64,000 nucleotides of DNA from Thalassotalea euphylliae (GTDB lineage Bacteria > Pseudomonadota > Gammaproteobacteria > Enterobacterales > Alteromonadaceae). Positions 19,367 to 29,894 of this stretch are shown here, piece by piece. The notes under the pieces were generated by a model. It saw nothing but the letters and a program-made list of their open reading frames with translations. It made no database searches and was not told the origin of the DNA. Location: positions 372,001-436,000 of the forward strand of contig NZ_QUOV01000001.1 in the NCBI RefSeq assembly GCF_003390395.1. Direction: 5' to 3'. Numbering within the stretch: position 1 is the stretch's first letter; the number at the start of each line of letters is the position of its first letter. Position numbers and translations under genes: made by a program.

Positions 19367-20305
19367 TTAAGGTTTCTGCTTCATCACATTAAGAATGCTA
19401 GTTGCTTGAGCAACGAGTGAGCCCGCTTCAGTTGAGCCATCAGGTAGCAGCACAACAGTTGAGTCTTTCGCTATCGCTTCTTTAGCGCCAATAGCTTTCG
19501 TCGCTAGTTCTAGTTCAACCGCTTTTTGACCTTCTTGGGTTGCCGCCTTCTCACCGATTTTCTCAATCGCTTCTGCTTGTGCATTCGCTACTTTAATTAT
19601 TGCTTCTGCCTCACCTTCCGCTTTTAATACTTGCTCACGTTTATCGGCTTCTGCGGCTAAGATCTTAGCTTGCTTTTCACCTTCTGCTTTGTTGATTTCC
19701 GCTTGTTTTAAACCCTCAGATTCAAGAACGGTAGCGCGTTTTTCTCGCTCCGCTTTCATCTGTTGCTCCATTGCATTCATCACAGAATTAGGTGGCATAA
19801 TATCTTTAATTTCGTAACGTAGTACCTGTACGCCCCAAGTACCCGCAGCTTCATTAATGGCATTCACAATGGCAGCGTTTATGGCGTCACGCTCTTCAAA
19901 GGTTTTATCCAGCTCCATCTTACCGATTTCAGAACGCATGGTAGTTTGCGCTAGCTGAGTCACGGCAAAGTTATAGTCATCAACACCATATGTCGCTTTT
20001 TGTGGGTCTAACACGCGGAAATATAAAACGCCATCGACGGTAAGGGTGATGTTGTCTTTAGTGATGGCACTTTGGCTAGGGACATCGACTGCTTGTTCTT
20101 TTAACGAGCGATCGGCACTGATTTGTTCGATAAAAGGCACTAAAAAGTTTAAGCCTGATTCTAAGGTTCGGGTGTATTTACCAAAGCGCTCAATCACATA
20201 AGCACGATTTTGCGGTACAAACTTAATCCCACTTTTCAGTACCACTAGCACAAAAATAAGCAGGGCAAACTGCACGGTAAACACATAATTTAAGATGATG
20301 TCCAT
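19367..20305 (-). CDS. SPFH/Band 7 (stomatin/QmcA-like) membrane scaffold protein
   Basis: An N-terminal membrane segment (residues ~5-25) is followed by the Band 7 domain, marked by FVPQNRAYVIERFGKYTRTLESG, the VDVPSQSAITKDN segment and the IGKMELDKTFEERDAIN segment. A long charged Ala/Glu/Lys coiled coil runs from ~190 to 265, and the C-terminus is hydrophobic and Gly/Ala-rich. Length (312) fits QmcA-type stomatins, which oligomerise at the inner membrane. A good ribosome-binding site (AAGGA type) precedes the ATG at 20305. It is first in an operon with nfeD. Confidence 0.9.
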   Translation of the reverse strand: MDIILNYVFTVQFALLIFVLVVLKSGIKFVPQNRAYVIERFGKYTRTLESGLNFLVPFIEQISADRSLKEQAVDVPSQSAITKDNITLTVDGVLYFRVLDPQKATYGVDDYNFAVTQLAQTTMRSEIGKMELDKTFEERDAINAAIVNAINEAAGTWGVQVLRYEIKDIMPPNSVMNAMEQQMKAEREKRATVLESEGLKQAEINKAEGEKQAKILAAEADKREQVLKAEGEAEAIIKVANAQAEAIEKIGEKAATQEGQKAVELELATKAIGAKEAIAKDSTVVLLPDGSTEAGSLVAQATSILNVMKQKP

Positions 20306-20576
20306 CGAGTATCCTTTTTGTTAATAAATTCAAATTCCGTCTGTATTTCTCGCGCTATGTTAGGTGACTAATCGCACTAAGAAAATTTAATAATTACCAT
20401 AAGCGAATAGTAAAGATATTGAAACGATTAGTTTTTATTTGTTGGCTGACAAAGGCAGGTATTGTTGCTGGCACTCTTATATCGATGTTTGTGAAAAGTT
20501 AAATTTTTTTTTGAAGATAAAACTCTTACGCCTTTATACTGGCTGGAAGTGATAGGACGTTATTAAGGAATAGTAA

Positions 20577-21593
20577 GTGAAATGGATTTTATGGTTGCTG
20601 ACATGCATGTCGGCACCGCTATACGCAACTCAGCAATACCCAATTCAACAATATCAGATTCAGCAATACACTAAAGCTGAATGCATTTTTATTAAGCAGC
20701 AACTTGCTGACTATAGGCGTAGACTTGGCAGTAATTCTGGGTTATATCTGCAATCAAAAACAAGTTTTGATAAGCACTGCCAACACCCTGTTCGAAAGAC
20801 TGTCCGCTTGTCTCAACCTTCGTCCAACCGAATAGCTAAAGCTGAATTCGTTGCTAAAGAAAATCATGTAGCTAGCGCCTTTCTGCCAGCTAAAGATACT
20901 GATTTAGCTGGGCAGCGCACGGAGCCACCGTCACCCTTTACTTTAATGTTTAAACCTTTGCTAATAATGTTACTTTTGGCTTTTTTAGGTTCACTAGCGC
21001 TGGCGTACTTCAAGAAAAAGCTACCGCAGATTAAAGGTCGTATCGGTGAAAATTTAGTAATTAAGGGCTTAGAAAAGCATCTAGAACGTGACGAATATAC
21101 CATCATCAATGATGTCACCTTGCCGCTTGAAGATGGTGGAACCACGCAAGTAGACCATGTTGTTGTTTCTCGATTTGGCATTTTTATCATTGAAACTAAG
21201 AATATGAGCGGCAGGATCTTTGGTAACGAAAAACAGGCCAAATGGACGCAAACGATTCATTGCTCAAAACACCAGTTTCAAAACCCGCTAAGGCAAAATT
21301 ATAAACACACCAAAACGCTGTCTGACTTATTGGGTTTACCGCACGAGCTTTTCCATTCGGTTGTTGTGTTTACCCGCAATGCTGAATTGAAAACCAAGCT
21401 GCCTGACAATGTTGGTCACTTGGACGAAATGGTGAGTTATATCAAAGCTTTTAATGAAGAAATCATTAACTATAAATTGAAAATAAAAGTGGTAAAGCAT
21501 GTTGGAGTTGTGAAGCTAAAACAAGGGCGAAAGACCGATAAGCAACATGTTGACTACTTAAACGAAAAACATAGTGGTAGTTTGCATTCTTAG
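20577..21593 (+). CDS. NERD (nuclease-related) domain protein, membrane-anchored
   Basis: The N-terminal signal-like segment (MKWILWLLTCMSAPLYA) is followed by a short repeat (YPIQQYQIQQY), a variable region, a membrane segment at ~122-142 and a NERD domain at ~148-260. The NERD core is clear: RIGENLVIKGLE, VDHVVVSRFGIFIIETKN with the catalytic-type Asp and the E-x-K pair, then a Gln/Lys-containing strand. NERD proteins are predicted nucleases, but few have a known role. The GTG start at 20577 has AAGGA upstream. Divergent from the SPFH/NfeD operon. Confidence 0.8.
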   Translation: MKWILWLLTCMSAPLYATQQYPIQQYQIQQYTKAECIFIKQQLADYRRRLGSNSGLYLQSKTSFDKHCQHPVRKTVRLSQPSSNRIAKAEFVAKENHVASAFLPAKDTDLAGQRTEPPSPFTLMFKPLLIMLLLAFLGSLALAYFKKKLPQIKGRIGENLVIKGLEKHLERDEYTIINDVTLPLEDGGTTQVDHVVVSRFGIFIIETKNMSGRIFGNEKQAKWTQTIHCSKHQFQNPLRQNYKHTKTLSDLLGLPHELFHSVVVFTRNAELKTKLPDNVGHLDEMVSYIKAFNEEIINYKLKIKVVKHVGVVKLKQGRKTDKQHVDYLNEKHSGSLHS

Positions 21594-21869
21594 AACGTTG
21601 ATATAAATTTGGTTTCAATAAGCTAAACAATGGCAGCGGTAAATGTTCGACATAAACAAGCAGACTGCTTGCTAGAGTTGAGAGCTTTGAGGAAAGTTCG
21701 AAATATCGAAGTACATTCACATTTCTGAGTTGATTCAGTGTCACTGGCTTTGTTGCAGTCTAATATCACTGCTATTCACTTTTGGAATAAAAAAGCGTTT
21801 TCTATTCTTTTTCTTTTAAGCCGCATTTGTCTATCCTTTGCCCATCTTTTTAAATGGGCGAAGTATTTC

Positions 21870-23714
21870 ATGCTTACTAATCAGCAAAACTCGAATCCTA
21901 CTTCTGGTGCGCCAGCTTCAGGTACTAGTGCATTAGATGCTAATCAGCTAGCGCAGCTGCAACAACTTACGCAAGGCTATTCGCCATTGCAACTTGCTTG
22001 GGCAAGTGGCTACTTAGCTGCGAAAAGCGAAATGTCACCAGTGGCAACTGCGGTTGCAGCGGCAACACAAACTGCCGTTAGTCAAACGTTAACTGTGCTT
22101 TACGCATCGCAAACGGGCAATGCGAAAGGGGTGGCAACTCAAGTCGCTGATGCTGCCAAAGCAGCAGGTATTGAAGTTGTCTTGAAAAATGTTGCGGATT
22201 ACAAAGCGAAAGGCTTGAAAACCGAAACCCATCTATTAATTATCGCGAGCACCAATGGCGAGGGTGAGCCACCTGATGATGCTATTGAGTTCCACGAATT
22301 CTTAAACAGCAAGAAAGCGCCTAAGTTAGATAACCTGAAATACAGCGTATTAGCGCTGGGCGATTCTAGCTATGAGTTCTTCTGTCAAACTGGTAAAGAC
22401 TTCGACTTACGCTTAGCTGAGCTAGGTGCAACACGTGTTGCTGATCGTGTTGATTGTGATGTTGATTACGATGCCGATGCCGATGCATGGCGCGTATCAA
22501 TTGTTGAATCACTTAAAGATGAGTTGACTGCGCCAGCAGCCGGTCTTGCACCAGTAGTGCAACTGCCAGGTACTGAAGCGCCTGCGTCGGTTTACACTAA
22601 GCAAAACCCATATGCAGCTGAGCTATTAGTTAGCCAGAAAATTACCGGTCGCGATTCAGCGAAAGACGTTCGCCATATCGAAATTGATTTGGGTGAGTCA
22701 GGGCTTACTTACCGCGTAGGTGATGCACTGGGTGTTTACTTTGATAACGACCAAGCTTTAGTTGAAGAACTGTTAGCAGCGGTATCACTGACCGGTGACG
22801 AAACGGTTGAGCTACAAAAATCAGGTGAAACTTTATCGCTACCGATCAAGCAAGCCTTAGTTGAGCAGCTTGAAATTACTCAAACACCACTAGCGTTTGT
22901 TGAGTTCTGGGTACAGCACAGTGGCGACGAGCAACTGGCTGAGAAGATTGTTGATAAGAACACATTACGTGAGTTTGCTGCGAATCACCAAGTTGTTGAC
23001 GTGATTAAAGCGGCGCCAACAGCAATTGAAGCGCAATTGTTAGCAGACAACTTACGCAAAATCACACCGCGCTTATATTCAATCGCGTCAAGCCAAGCGG
23101 AAGTGGATGAAGAAGTACACTTAACCGTTGGCGTTGTTAATTATGCATTTAATGACAATGAGCGTGTTGGCGGTGCTTCAGGTTTCTTAGGTCGTCGTTT
23201 GGAAGAGGGCGGTCAAGTACGTGTGTTTGTTGAGCACAACGACAACTTCCGTTTACCTGAAAATCCAGAAACGCCAGTGATTATGATTGGCCCTGGTACA
23301 GGTGTTGCGCCGTTTAGAGCCTTTATGCAAGAGCGTGAAGCAAATGATGCGAGCGGTGATAACTGGATGTTCTTTGGTGACCAAACCTTTACTCAAGACT
23401 TCCTGTACCAAGTGGAATGGCAAAATTACTTAAAATCTGGCCTGTTAACTAAGATGGACGTGGCTTTCTCGCGTGACCAAGTAGAAAAAGTGTATGTACA
23501 ACATCGCTTGAAAGAAAATGCCGCTGAGGTATTTGAATGGTTAGAGCGTGGCGCGCACTTATATGTATGTGGCGATGCTAACCGTATGGCGAAAGACGTG
23601 CACAACGCCTTAGTTGAAATTGTTGCTGAGCAGTCAGGTAAAACTGCTGAGCAAGCTGAAGAATATTTAACAACCTTGCGTAAGGGCAAGCGTTATCAGA
23701 AGGATGTTTACTAA
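21870..23714 (+). CDS. cysJ: Sulfite reductase [NADPH] flavoprotein alpha subunit
   Basis: Carries electrons from NADPH through FAD and FMN to the CysI haemoprotein, reducing sulfite to sulfide in assimilation. The flavodoxin domain begins with [17 protein letters not shown]. It is followed by the FAD domain (RLYSIASSQ, then VGGASGFLG) and the NADP domain ([16 protein letters not shown]), ending in [14 protein letters not shown] as in CysJ. The reading frame is open back to 21738, but that would add 44 hydrophobic residues not seen in the family. The ATG at 21870 gives 614 residues, close to the usual ~600. First gene of cysJIH; cysI begins on its stop. Confidence 0.93.
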   Translation: MLTNQQNSNPTSGAPASGTSALDANQLAQLQQLTQGYSPLQLAWASGYLAAKSEMSPVATAVAAATQTAVSQTLTVLYASQTGNAKGVATQVADAAKAAGIEVVLKNVADYKAKGLKTETHLLIIASTNGEGEPPDDAIEFHEFLNSKKAPKLDNLKYSVLALGDSSYEFFCQTGKDFDLRLAELGATRVADRVDCDVDYDADADAWRVSIVESLKDELTAPAAGLAPVVQLPGTEAPASVYTKQNPYAAELLVSQKITGRDSAKDVRHIEIDLGESGLTYRVGDALGVYFDNDQALVEELLAAVSLTGDETVELQKSGETLSLPIKQALVEQLEITQTPLAFVEFWVQHSGDEQLAEKIVDKNTLREFAANHQVVDVIKAAPTAIEAQLLADNLRKITPRLYSIASSQAEVDEEVHLTVGVVNYAFNDNERVGGASGFLGRRLEEGGQVRVFVEHNDNFRLPENPETPVIMIGPGTGVAPFRAFMQEREANDASGDNWMFFGDQTFTQDFLYQVEWQNYLKSGLLTKMDVAFSRDQVEKVYVQHRLKENAAEVFEWLERGAHLYVCGDANRMAKDVHNALVEIVAEQSGKTAEQAEEYLTTLRKGKRYQKDVY

Positions 23715-25480
23715 TGAGTGATGTAAAAACATTTGAGCCACTACCAGCACAAGGCCCGCTTGAAGGTGAAGGCCCAATTAAGGTAGAAGGTAACTTAGCT
23801 GATAACGAACGTTTAAAGCGCGAAAGTAACTTTTTACGCGGTACCATTGCTGAAGATTTGCAAGACCGCATTACCGGTGGCTTTACCGCAGATAACTTCC
23901 AGTTAATTCGCTTCCACGGTATGTACCAACAAGATGACCGTGATATTCGTGCCGAGCGCCAAAAGCAAAAGCTAGAGCCAATGCACAACGTGATGTTACG
24001 TGCGCGTATGCCGGGAGGTATTATCAAGCCTGAGCAATGGTTAGCGATTGATAAGTTTGCAGAAGAAAGCACCACTTACGGCAGTATTCGTTTAACCACG
24101 CGTCAAACGTTCCAGTTCCACGGTGTGTTAAAGCCGAACATTAAGTTAATGCACCAAACGCTGAACAGCATCGGTATTGACTCAATTGCCACCGCAGGTG
24201 ACGTAAACCGTAACGTACTGTGTACTTCAAACCCGGTTGAGTCTGAGCTGCACCAAGAAGCGTACGAATGGGCAACTAAAATCAGTGAACATCTACTACC
24301 AAAAACCAAAGCTTATGCAGAGATTTGGTTAGACGGTGAAAAAGTAGAAACGACTGAAGAGCCAATTTTAGGAAGCACTTACTTACCGCGTAAGTTCAAA
24401 ACAACAGTTGTTATTCCGCCGCAAAACGATGTTGACGTGCACGCGAATGACTTAAACTTTGTTGCTATCAGCGACAACGGCAAGCTTATTGGTTTTAACG
24501 TGTTAGTTGGTGGTGGCCTTGCGATGACGCACGGTGACAAATCAACGTATCCGCGCCGTGCTGATGATTTTGGTTTTGTGTCGTTAGAGAAAACATTAGA
24601 CGTTGCCGCTGCTGTGGTTACCACACAGCGTGACTGGGGTAACCGTGTAAACCGTAAGAATGCAAAAACTAAGTACACGCTAGATCGCGTTGGCGTTGAT
24701 GTATTTAAAGCGGAAGTTGAAAAGCGCGCTGGTGTTGAATTTGCGCCTAGTCGCCCGTACGAGTTCACCGAGCGTGGTGATCGTTTCGGTTGGGCGGAAG
24801 GTATTGATGGCAAGTATCACTTAACCCTATTTATCGAAAACGGTCGTCTATTGGATTATCCAGGTAAGCCATTAAAAACGGGTGTACGTGAGATTGCGAA
24901 AGTTCATCAAGGTGACTTCCGTATGACCGCTAACCAAAACCTGATTATTGCTGGTGTTGCAGAAGCTGACAAAGCGCAAATCGAAACCTTAGCGATTGAG
25001 CATGGTTTATTAGACGCATCAACGTCAGAGCAACGTCAAAACTCAATGGCATGTGTGGCATTCCCTACCTGTCCATTAGCGATGGCAGAAGCAGAGCGTT
25101 ACTTACCGGGCTTAGTTGACGATGTTGAAGGCTTACTTGCTAAGCACGATGTTGCTGACGAGCACATTATTTTGCGTGTTACGGGTTGTCCAAACGGTTG
25201 TGGCCGCGCCATGTTGGCGGAAGTTGGCTTAGTGGGTAAAGGCCCGGGTAAATACCAAATGTACTTAGGTGGTAACACTGGCGGTACGCGTATTCCTAAG
25301 CTTTACAAAGACAACATTGACGAGCAAACGGTATTAGCAGAGCTGGACGGTTTAATTGGCCGCTGGGTCGCTGAGCGTAAAACCGACGAACAAGGCCAAC
25401 TAGAACGCTTTGGTGACTTCGTTATTCGCGCTGGCGTTGTTGAAGAAGTGATCATTAGTGTGAGAGATTTTCATGCCTAA
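23714..25480 (+). CDS. cysI: Sulfite reductase [NADPH] haemoprotein beta subunit
   Basis: Siroheme/4Fe-4S enzyme that performs the six-electron reduction of sulfite. The cluster cysteines are present in [16 protein letters not shown] and TGCPNGCGR near the C-terminus, with the conserved Arg/Lys-rich active-site segments [12 protein letters not shown] and [11 protein letters not shown]. Length (588) is slightly longer than the E. coli subunit. Its ATG overlaps the cysJ stop by one base, and it overlaps cysH by 8 bp, so the three are tightly coupled. Confidence 0.96.
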   Translation: MSDVKTFEPLPAQGPLEGEGPIKVEGNLADNERLKRESNFLRGTIAEDLQDRITGGFTADNFQLIRFHGMYQQDDRDIRAERQKQKLEPMHNVMLRARMPGGIIKPEQWLAIDKFAEESTTYGSIRLTTRQTFQFHGVLKPNIKLMHQTLNSIGIDSIATAGDVNRNVLCTSNPVESELHQEAYEWATKISEHLLPKTKAYAEIWLDGEKVETTEEPILGSTYLPRKFKTTVVIPPQNDVDVHANDLNFVAISDNGKLIGFNVLVGGGLAMTHGDKSTYPRRADDFGFVSLEKTLDVAAAVVTTQRDWGNRVNRKNAKTKYTLDRVGVDVFKAEVEKRAGVEFAPSRPYEFTERGDRFGWAEGIDGKYHLTLFIENGRLLDYPGKPLKTGVREIAKVHQGDFRMTANQNLIIAGVAEADKAQIETLAIEHGLLDASTSEQRQNSMACVAFPTCPLAMAEAERYLPGLVDDVEGLLAKHDVADEHIILRVTGCPNGCGRAMLAEVGLVGKGPGKYQMYLGGNTGGTRIPKLYKDNIDEQTVLAELDGLIGRWVAERKTDEQGQLERFGDFVIRAGVVEEVIISVRDFHA

Positions 25481-26261
25481 TATTCAGTCAGAAGCTGCTG
25501 CCTCTGTCGCTGAATTGCCCGTCGCTGGTGCGCCGGTTAGCGAGCTATCGCCCGCTACTGTGCCAGCCGCTTGGCTCAGCCAGTGGAACGAGCAGCTAGA
25601 AAAGCAAACACCAATAGAGCGTGTTGCTTGGGCAATGGAAAACTTGCCTGGTAATTTTGTGCTGTCATCAAGCTTTGGCATTCAATCAGCGGTAATGTTG
25701 CACTTGTTAACGCAAGTGGATCCAAACATTCCGGTGTTGGTGACAGACACTGGCCACTTATTCCCAGAAACTTATCGTTTTATTGATGAGCTAACCACTA
25801 AGCTCAACCTGAATTTGCAGGTGTACAGCGCTAAAGAGAGTGCGGCATGGCAGTTAGCGAAATATGGTGAGCAATGGGCGCAAGGTCCAGATGAGCTAAA
25901 ACGCTATAACCAAATGAATAAGGTAGAGCCGCTTGAGCGTGGTTTGACTGACTTAGGTGCGGGTACTTGGTTCTCTGGTATTCGTCGTCAGCAATCGGAT
26001 CACCGCGCGGGTTTATCGGTGATTAGCACCTTACGTGGTCGCTTTAAAGTACATCCCATTATTGATTGGTCAAACCGCGATGTGCATCAGTATTTAACGA
26101 AGCATGGTTTACCGTATCACCCGCTTTGGGACCAAGGATATGTATCGGTTGGCGATACTCACAGTACGCGTCCATTAACGGCAGATATGGATGAAAGTGA
26201 TACCCGCTTTAACGGTATGCAACGTGAATGTGGTTTGCATACGGATGGTGATGGTATCTAA
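25473..26261 (+). CDS. cysH: Phosphoadenylyl-sulfate (PAPS) reductase
   Basis: Reduces PAPS to sulfite with thioredoxin, feeding CysJI. The PP-loop-like [14 protein letters not shown] motif is near residue 66, followed by [21 protein letters not shown] and the catalytic ECGLH motif five residues short of the C-terminal tail. The first ~35 residues are Ala/Pro/Val-rich and unlike the family, so translation could begin at an inner position, but no better start with a ribosome-binding site is apparent. End of the cysJIH operon. Confidence 0.95.
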   Translation: MPNIQSEAAASVAELPVAGAPVSELSPATVPAAWLSQWNEQLEKQTPIERVAWAMENLPGNFVLSSSFGIQSAVMLHLLTQVDPNIPVLVTDTGHLFPETYRFIDELTTKLNLNLQVYSAKESAAWQLAKYGEQWAQGPDELKRYNQMNKVEPLERGLTDLGAGTWFSGIRRQQSDHRAGLSVISTLRGRFKVHPIIDWSNRDVHQYLTKHGLPYHPLWDQGYVSVGDTHSTRPLTADMDESDTRFNGMQRECGLHTDGDGI

Positions 26262-26309
26262 GTTCGTAAACCGAAACGCTCGCGCACTCTGTTTAACTGA
26301 GATTTGATT

Positions 26310-26336
26310 AAGGCTCTTTATTAAGAGCCTTTTTTG
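26310..26336. terminator. Bidirectional terminator between cysH and the AraC regulator
   Basis: Stem AAGGCTCTT / AAGAGCCTT with a TATT loop and six T on the plus strand. It lies between two convergent genes, so it can serve cysH and perhaps also the minus-strand regulator ending at 26343. Confidence 0.85.
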
Positions 26337-26342
26337 TGCGCG

Positions 26343-27497
26343 TTAGCTTTTGCTTTCTGAGTGTAAAGTTTGGGATTTTAGATACTTCGATGGTGAGCAA
26401 TTAAACCAGCGATGAAAGGCTTTATTGAAGGAGCTTTGTTCACTAAAACCACAGGCAGCAGCAATATTACCAATAGATAGTTTACTCATATTTTGCCTAT
26501 TTATCGGCTGAATATTATTGGCTGTTTGTTGGTTGTCCGCCAGGTTATTTTCGAAAAGCTTCTTTTCGACAAACTTCTGTCTGATAAACTGATTCAGCAG
26601 GGCTTCAGCTCTTGTTTTTCGCTCTCTATCAAAGAGCTCTGCATAACTTGTTCCTTGTGCTTTCAAATTGCGCTGTAGCTGCCTTGTCGATATTGCAAAC
26701 TGCTGCGCAACTGTTGTGATTGAACAGTCGGTTAGATTTGGCAGTTCTGCCAGTAGCGACGTTACTTGAGAGCTAAATTTTTGGCTAATACCTTGTTTGG
26801 TATCTTGGTTATCGTTAAGGGCAGTGATTTGAGCAAGTTGCTGTTTCGACAGCTCAGCAAGTGAGGTAAACAAGGACGGGTTAGCACTTTGAAACCGAAG
26901 TTTTAAGTATGCCGTTGGAAATTCAACAGAGTTGCTATCGCAATTTACAAAGACGGGGCAGCCAAACCAATCCACTAAGCTTTGCTGCTCCGCACTTGAC
27001 CAGCTGTCTTGAAAACAGACTATAGTAGGGCTGAGCTCGCGGCCAAGGATCTGCCTTGTTGAAGCCAGCCAGGCAGTAAAATTTCGCAAAACTACTTGCC
27101 GACTACAAGGCGCAAACGGTTGCCAACTAATGCGTGCTAGTTTGTGTTGCTGACTAAAGCTTGCTTGCCCGATATTGGCGACCAGTTGATCGTATTTTAA
27201 TAACACATCAACCGCATCAGCGAGGGTGGTTGCCGATTCGATCAAATAGCCAAGTAAACCAAAATCGGCACTTTTAATATCTTTACCTAACTCAAAGCCA
27301 ATTAACGGATGCGCTAACTCCTGCTCGGCAAATGCCAGCAAGTCACTGTACTGTTTAAGGGCAATGCGCTGTTCGTTATTGTTAAGATCAAAACCTACCA
27401 TATCAATCTGCTCAAGCGCTTGCTTAGGCGGAATTCCTTGCCGCTCAAGAAAGTGCAGTATGCTTAAAAAGTAATGGGTTGAACTGGTAAATTCCAT
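26343..27497 (-). CDS. AraC-family transcriptional regulator with an insertion between its two HTH motifs
   Basis: The N-terminal ~180 residues match the arabinose-binding-like domain of OruR/ArgR-type regulators (PLIGFELGKDIKSADFGLLGYL). The C-terminal domain has the first HTH (TTVAQQFAISTRQLQRNLK) and the second (LSIGNIAAACGFSEQSSFNKAFHRWF). Between them, where the linker helix normally is, ~35 extra Asn/Gln/Lys-rich residues occur. At 384 residues it is longer than the usual ~340. It may regulate the divergently oriented SRPBCC/hydroxylase pair (inference from orientation). Confidence 0.85.
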   Translation of the reverse strand: MEFTSSTHYFLSILHFLERQGIPPKQALEQIDMVGFDLNNNEQRIALKQYSDLLAFAEQELAHPLIGFELGKDIKSADFGLLGYLIESATTLADAVDVLLKYDQLVANIGQASFSQQHKLARISWQPFAPCSRQVVLRNFTAWLASTRQILGRELSPTIVCFQDSWSSAEQQSLVDWFGCPVFVNCDSNSVEFPTAYLKLRFQSANPSLFTSLAELSKQQLAQITALNDNQDTKQGISQKFSSQVTSLLAELPNLTDCSITTVAQQFAISTRQLQRNLKAQGTSYAELFDRERKTRAEALLNQFIRQKFVEKKLFENNLADNQQTANNIQPINRQNMSKLSIGNIAAACGFSEQSSFNKAFHRWFNCSPSKYLKSQTLHSESKS

Positions 27498-27700
27498 AAT
27501 GAGGTGGTGGTTTGTTGCGAATTCCTGATGTCGCCTTAGGACAAAAAATTGGCGTGATGGCGCAAGTTTCCCATAGAAACTTTTATTATGCTAGTACACG
27601 TGTTGATAATTTAAGCGTCGATATTTTATGTCTCGTAGTTGAGGCGTTAAAAATTTACGCGGCAACAGTAAGCTTAATGAATAAGCCGACTTAACGAATA

Positions 27701-28141
27701 GTGGTGCAAAGCAATATGGTAAAAGTGAGTGTTCAACAACAAGTTCAGGCGAGCCGTCAGCAAGTGCTGGCAGAGCTGTTGGATCATGTGAATTTGTCTC
27801 GTTTTTTTGATGCAAAGTTTAGTCTGGTTCGCGCTCAGCAAGCTGGCGCTGTGACAGGCGGTATCGGTAGCCAGCGACAAATAAAAATGCTGGGCACTCG
27901 CTTTGTCGAAGAAATATTAGCGGCAGATGAAAACGGCGTGAGCTACAAGATTGTCGGTGACTGGCCTGTGAAAAATCATCGCGGTGATATTGCTTTATCT
28001 GAAACCGAGCATGGTACGACGGTGGTGGACTATCAAATTGTCTGTCAGGCGCCTTGGTTTATTCCGTCGGCTTTATTGCAGTATTTATTAACCAAGGATG
28101 TTGCTAAGGCAATGCAAAGGCTCGCTGCCTTATATAACTAA
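27701..28141 (+). CDS. SRPBCC-family protein
   Basis: Small protein of the START/polyketide-cyclase-like fold: a helix-grip arrangement beginning VSVQQQVQASRQQVLAELLDHVNL, a central beta-rich region and a C-terminal helix (DVAKAMQRLAALYN). Such proteins bind lipids or hydrophobic ligands. The start is uncertain between GTG at 27701, GTG at 27704 and ATG at 27716; none has a strong ribosome-binding site. The next gene starts at or just after its stop, so the two probably form an operon. Confidence 0.7.
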   Translation: MVQSNMVKVSVQQQVQASRQQVLAELLDHVNLSRFFDAKFSLVRAQQAGAVTGGIGSQRQIKMLGTRFVEEILAADENGVSYKIVGDWPVKNHRGDIALSETEHGTTVVDYQIVCQAPWFIPSALLQYLLTKDVAKAMQRLAALYN

Positions 28142-28969
28142 GTGTGGAATGTGTTAATCATGAGTGTTGAATTAATTTTAATAGCCCTAAGCCCGATTTT
28201 TTTACTGTTTATGGTGGCGGAATATCTTAAGTATCGCCACTTCTATGAAGTCAAAGATAGCCTTTCTAATATGGCGTTGGGCGCTAGTTACCAGGTAAGT
28301 GATACGCTGATCTTATTTTTACTGATGCCGGTGTTTATTTGGTTACATCAATTTAGTTTGTTTGAGATCCCGTTCACTGGTTGGACATTGCTGATTGGCT
28401 TTATTATTCAAGATTTTCTGTATTACTGGTTCCACCGTGCTTCACATTTTATTCACTGGTTTTGGGTTGCTCATATCGCCCATCATAGCTCAAACAAACT
28501 GAATTTTTCGACGGCATTTCGTCAAAGCGTGTTGTACCCAATCACCGGTATGTGGCTGTTTTGGTTACCGATGATTTTAGCGGGCTTTGAGCCAACTATG
28601 GTATTTGCGATTGTCGCCCTTAATTTAGCGTTTCAATTTTTTATTCATACGCAAGCGGTGGGTAAATTGGGCTGGATAGAAAAAGTATTTAACACGCCGT
28701 CGCACCACAGGGTTCATCATTCAACGAACCGCGAATACATAGATAAGAATTTCGCCGGCATATTAATTATTTGGGACAAAATGTTTGGCACCTTTATCGA
28801 AGAAAAAGACGAGGTGCCATGTAAATTTGGTATTGTTGGTGAACTGCCGGGCAATAATCCGATCAAGGCTAATATTGACCAAGGCTTACATATGCTGCGC
28901 AAATTAAAACAAGCCAAAGGCTGGCAACAAAAGCGTAGGGTGCTGTTTGGTTATCCAACTCATGAGTAG
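28142..28969 (+). CDS. Sterol desaturase / fatty acid hydroxylase superfamily membrane enzyme
   Basis: Di-iron membrane oxygenase. Hydrophobic segments cover ~5-25, ~48-70, ~78-100 and ~140-170, and the three histidine clusters HRASH, HIAHH and HRVHH are in the expected order. The reaction is probably hydroxylation or desaturation of a lipid chain; the substrate is not evident. The GTG at 28142 gives 275 residues, but the ATG at 28160 is equally plausible. It follows the SRPBCC gene directly, which may provide or bind the hydrophobic ligand. Confidence 0.88.
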   Translation: MWNVLIMSVELILIALSPIFLLFMVAEYLKYRHFYEVKDSLSNMALGASYQVSDTLILFLLMPVFIWLHQFSLFEIPFTGWTLLIGFIIQDFLYYWFHRASHFIHWFWVAHIAHHSSNKLNFSTAFRQSVLYPITGMWLFWLPMILAGFEPTMVFAIVALNLAFQFFIHTQAVGKLGWIEKVFNTPSHHRVHHSTNREYIDKNFAGILIIWDKMFGTFIEEKDEVPCKFGIVGELPGNNPIKANIDQGLHMLRKLKQAKGWQQKRRVLFGYPTHE

Positions 28970-28982
28970 GGGCTACTAAGGT

Positions 28983-29894
28983 CTAGCCAAAACTATAGTG
29001 ATGACTTAACTGGGCTTTAAGGTGTTCGAGAAACTGGTTGTCGGGTTTATCGGCAATCAGTTGTGCTAATTCAGCACCTATCGGGGTGAGTTTATAGCAG
29101 GTTAATGCGCAGCGCTTTTTCTTTGCTTTGATTGCTAGCGGCAAGCCATTGTACTTTAGGTTTAATACACCGCCTGAGCTGCTTGTTTCTAGTTCTGTTT
29201 CTTGAGTAAAGACTAAGTGATGCTCTGCTAGGGTTAACACGTCTCCATAATTGAAACCAAATTGACTTAAACCCACGTGTTGTTCGCGCTTACTATCAAA
29301 TAAATTTAATAATCCTGGTTGTTGATAACAGCCCGTAATAATTCGAATATTTTTCTTATTGCTGTCGCTAACCGCTAGTGCGCACGCTTTGCCAAATAAC
29401 TTCGCTTCGTGCAGGCTCATATTCTTAAATGCTTGTAAGGCTTTAAGGGAAAAAGAGCCAGGTTGGCTAATTTCGCCGGCGAGTATTTTCGCCCAAAGCT
29501 CTTGCATAGCGGGATTACTCACACGTTCGGCAAGCTCGATAAAGCTATCAAACCAATCGGCGTCTGTGCGCTCTGCGACTTGGTCGCCCGCGCAATAGTG
29601 GATCGATTTTTCAACAATCTTTTCCATGTTTTGTTGGCGGCGCAAATGGCTAATTCGAACGCGACGACCACTTCTGTCTTCGATTGGCATTTGTTTATCA
29701 GCAGGCTTTAAACTGCCATCAAGGGCAAATAACTTTGCTAAATTAAGCAATTGCACTTGTGCGCTCATTTGACTGCTTTTTTTGCTTTGGCTATTTGGTT
29801 GCTCTTGTGTGGTGACAGTTTTGCTCGCACTGGCTGAGTTGTCGACATCTGCATCGATTACCGCTGGCGTATTGGAAGTTTTTTCATTATTCAT
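28983..29894 (-). CDS. TIGR03899-like protein of unknown function
   Basis: No biochemical role is known. The first ~45 residues are Ser/Thr/Asn-rich and disordered. The conserved part starts around SAQVQLLNLAKLFAL and contains RVRISHLRRQQNMEKIVEKS, a segment with DADWFDSFIELAERVSN, and WAKILAGEISQPGSFSLKAL, which I associate with the TIGR03899 family of gammaproteobacteria. A C-terminal region with GAELAQLI may be a small winged-helix-like fold, but this is uncertain. It is convergent with the hydroxylase gene and diverges from the cyclic-di-GMP regulator. Confidence 0.65.
   Translation of the reverse strand: MNNEKTSNTPAVIDADVDNSASASKTVTTQEQPNSQSKKSSQMSAQVQLLNLAKLFALDGSLKPADKQMPIEDRSGRRVRISHLRRQQNMEKIVEKSIHYCAGDQVAERTDADWFDSFIELAERVSNPAMQELWAKILAGEISQPGSFSLKALQAFKNMSLHEAKLFGKACALAVSDSNKKNIRIITGCYQQPGLLNLFDSKREQHVGLSQFGFNYGDVLTLAEHHLVFTQETELETSSSGGVLNLKYNGLPLAIKAKKKRCALTCYKLTPIGAELAQLIADKPDNQFLEHLKAQLSHHYSFG

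Noticed and set aside
21738-21869. 44-residue N-terminal extension of cysJ
   Set aside because: Hydrophobic and unlike the family; the ATG at 21870 gives the normal CysJ length.
27512-27694. 60-codon frame between the AraC regulator and the SRPBCC gene
   Set aside because: No ribosome-binding site and no family resemblance; it occupies the probable promoter region of the pair downstream.
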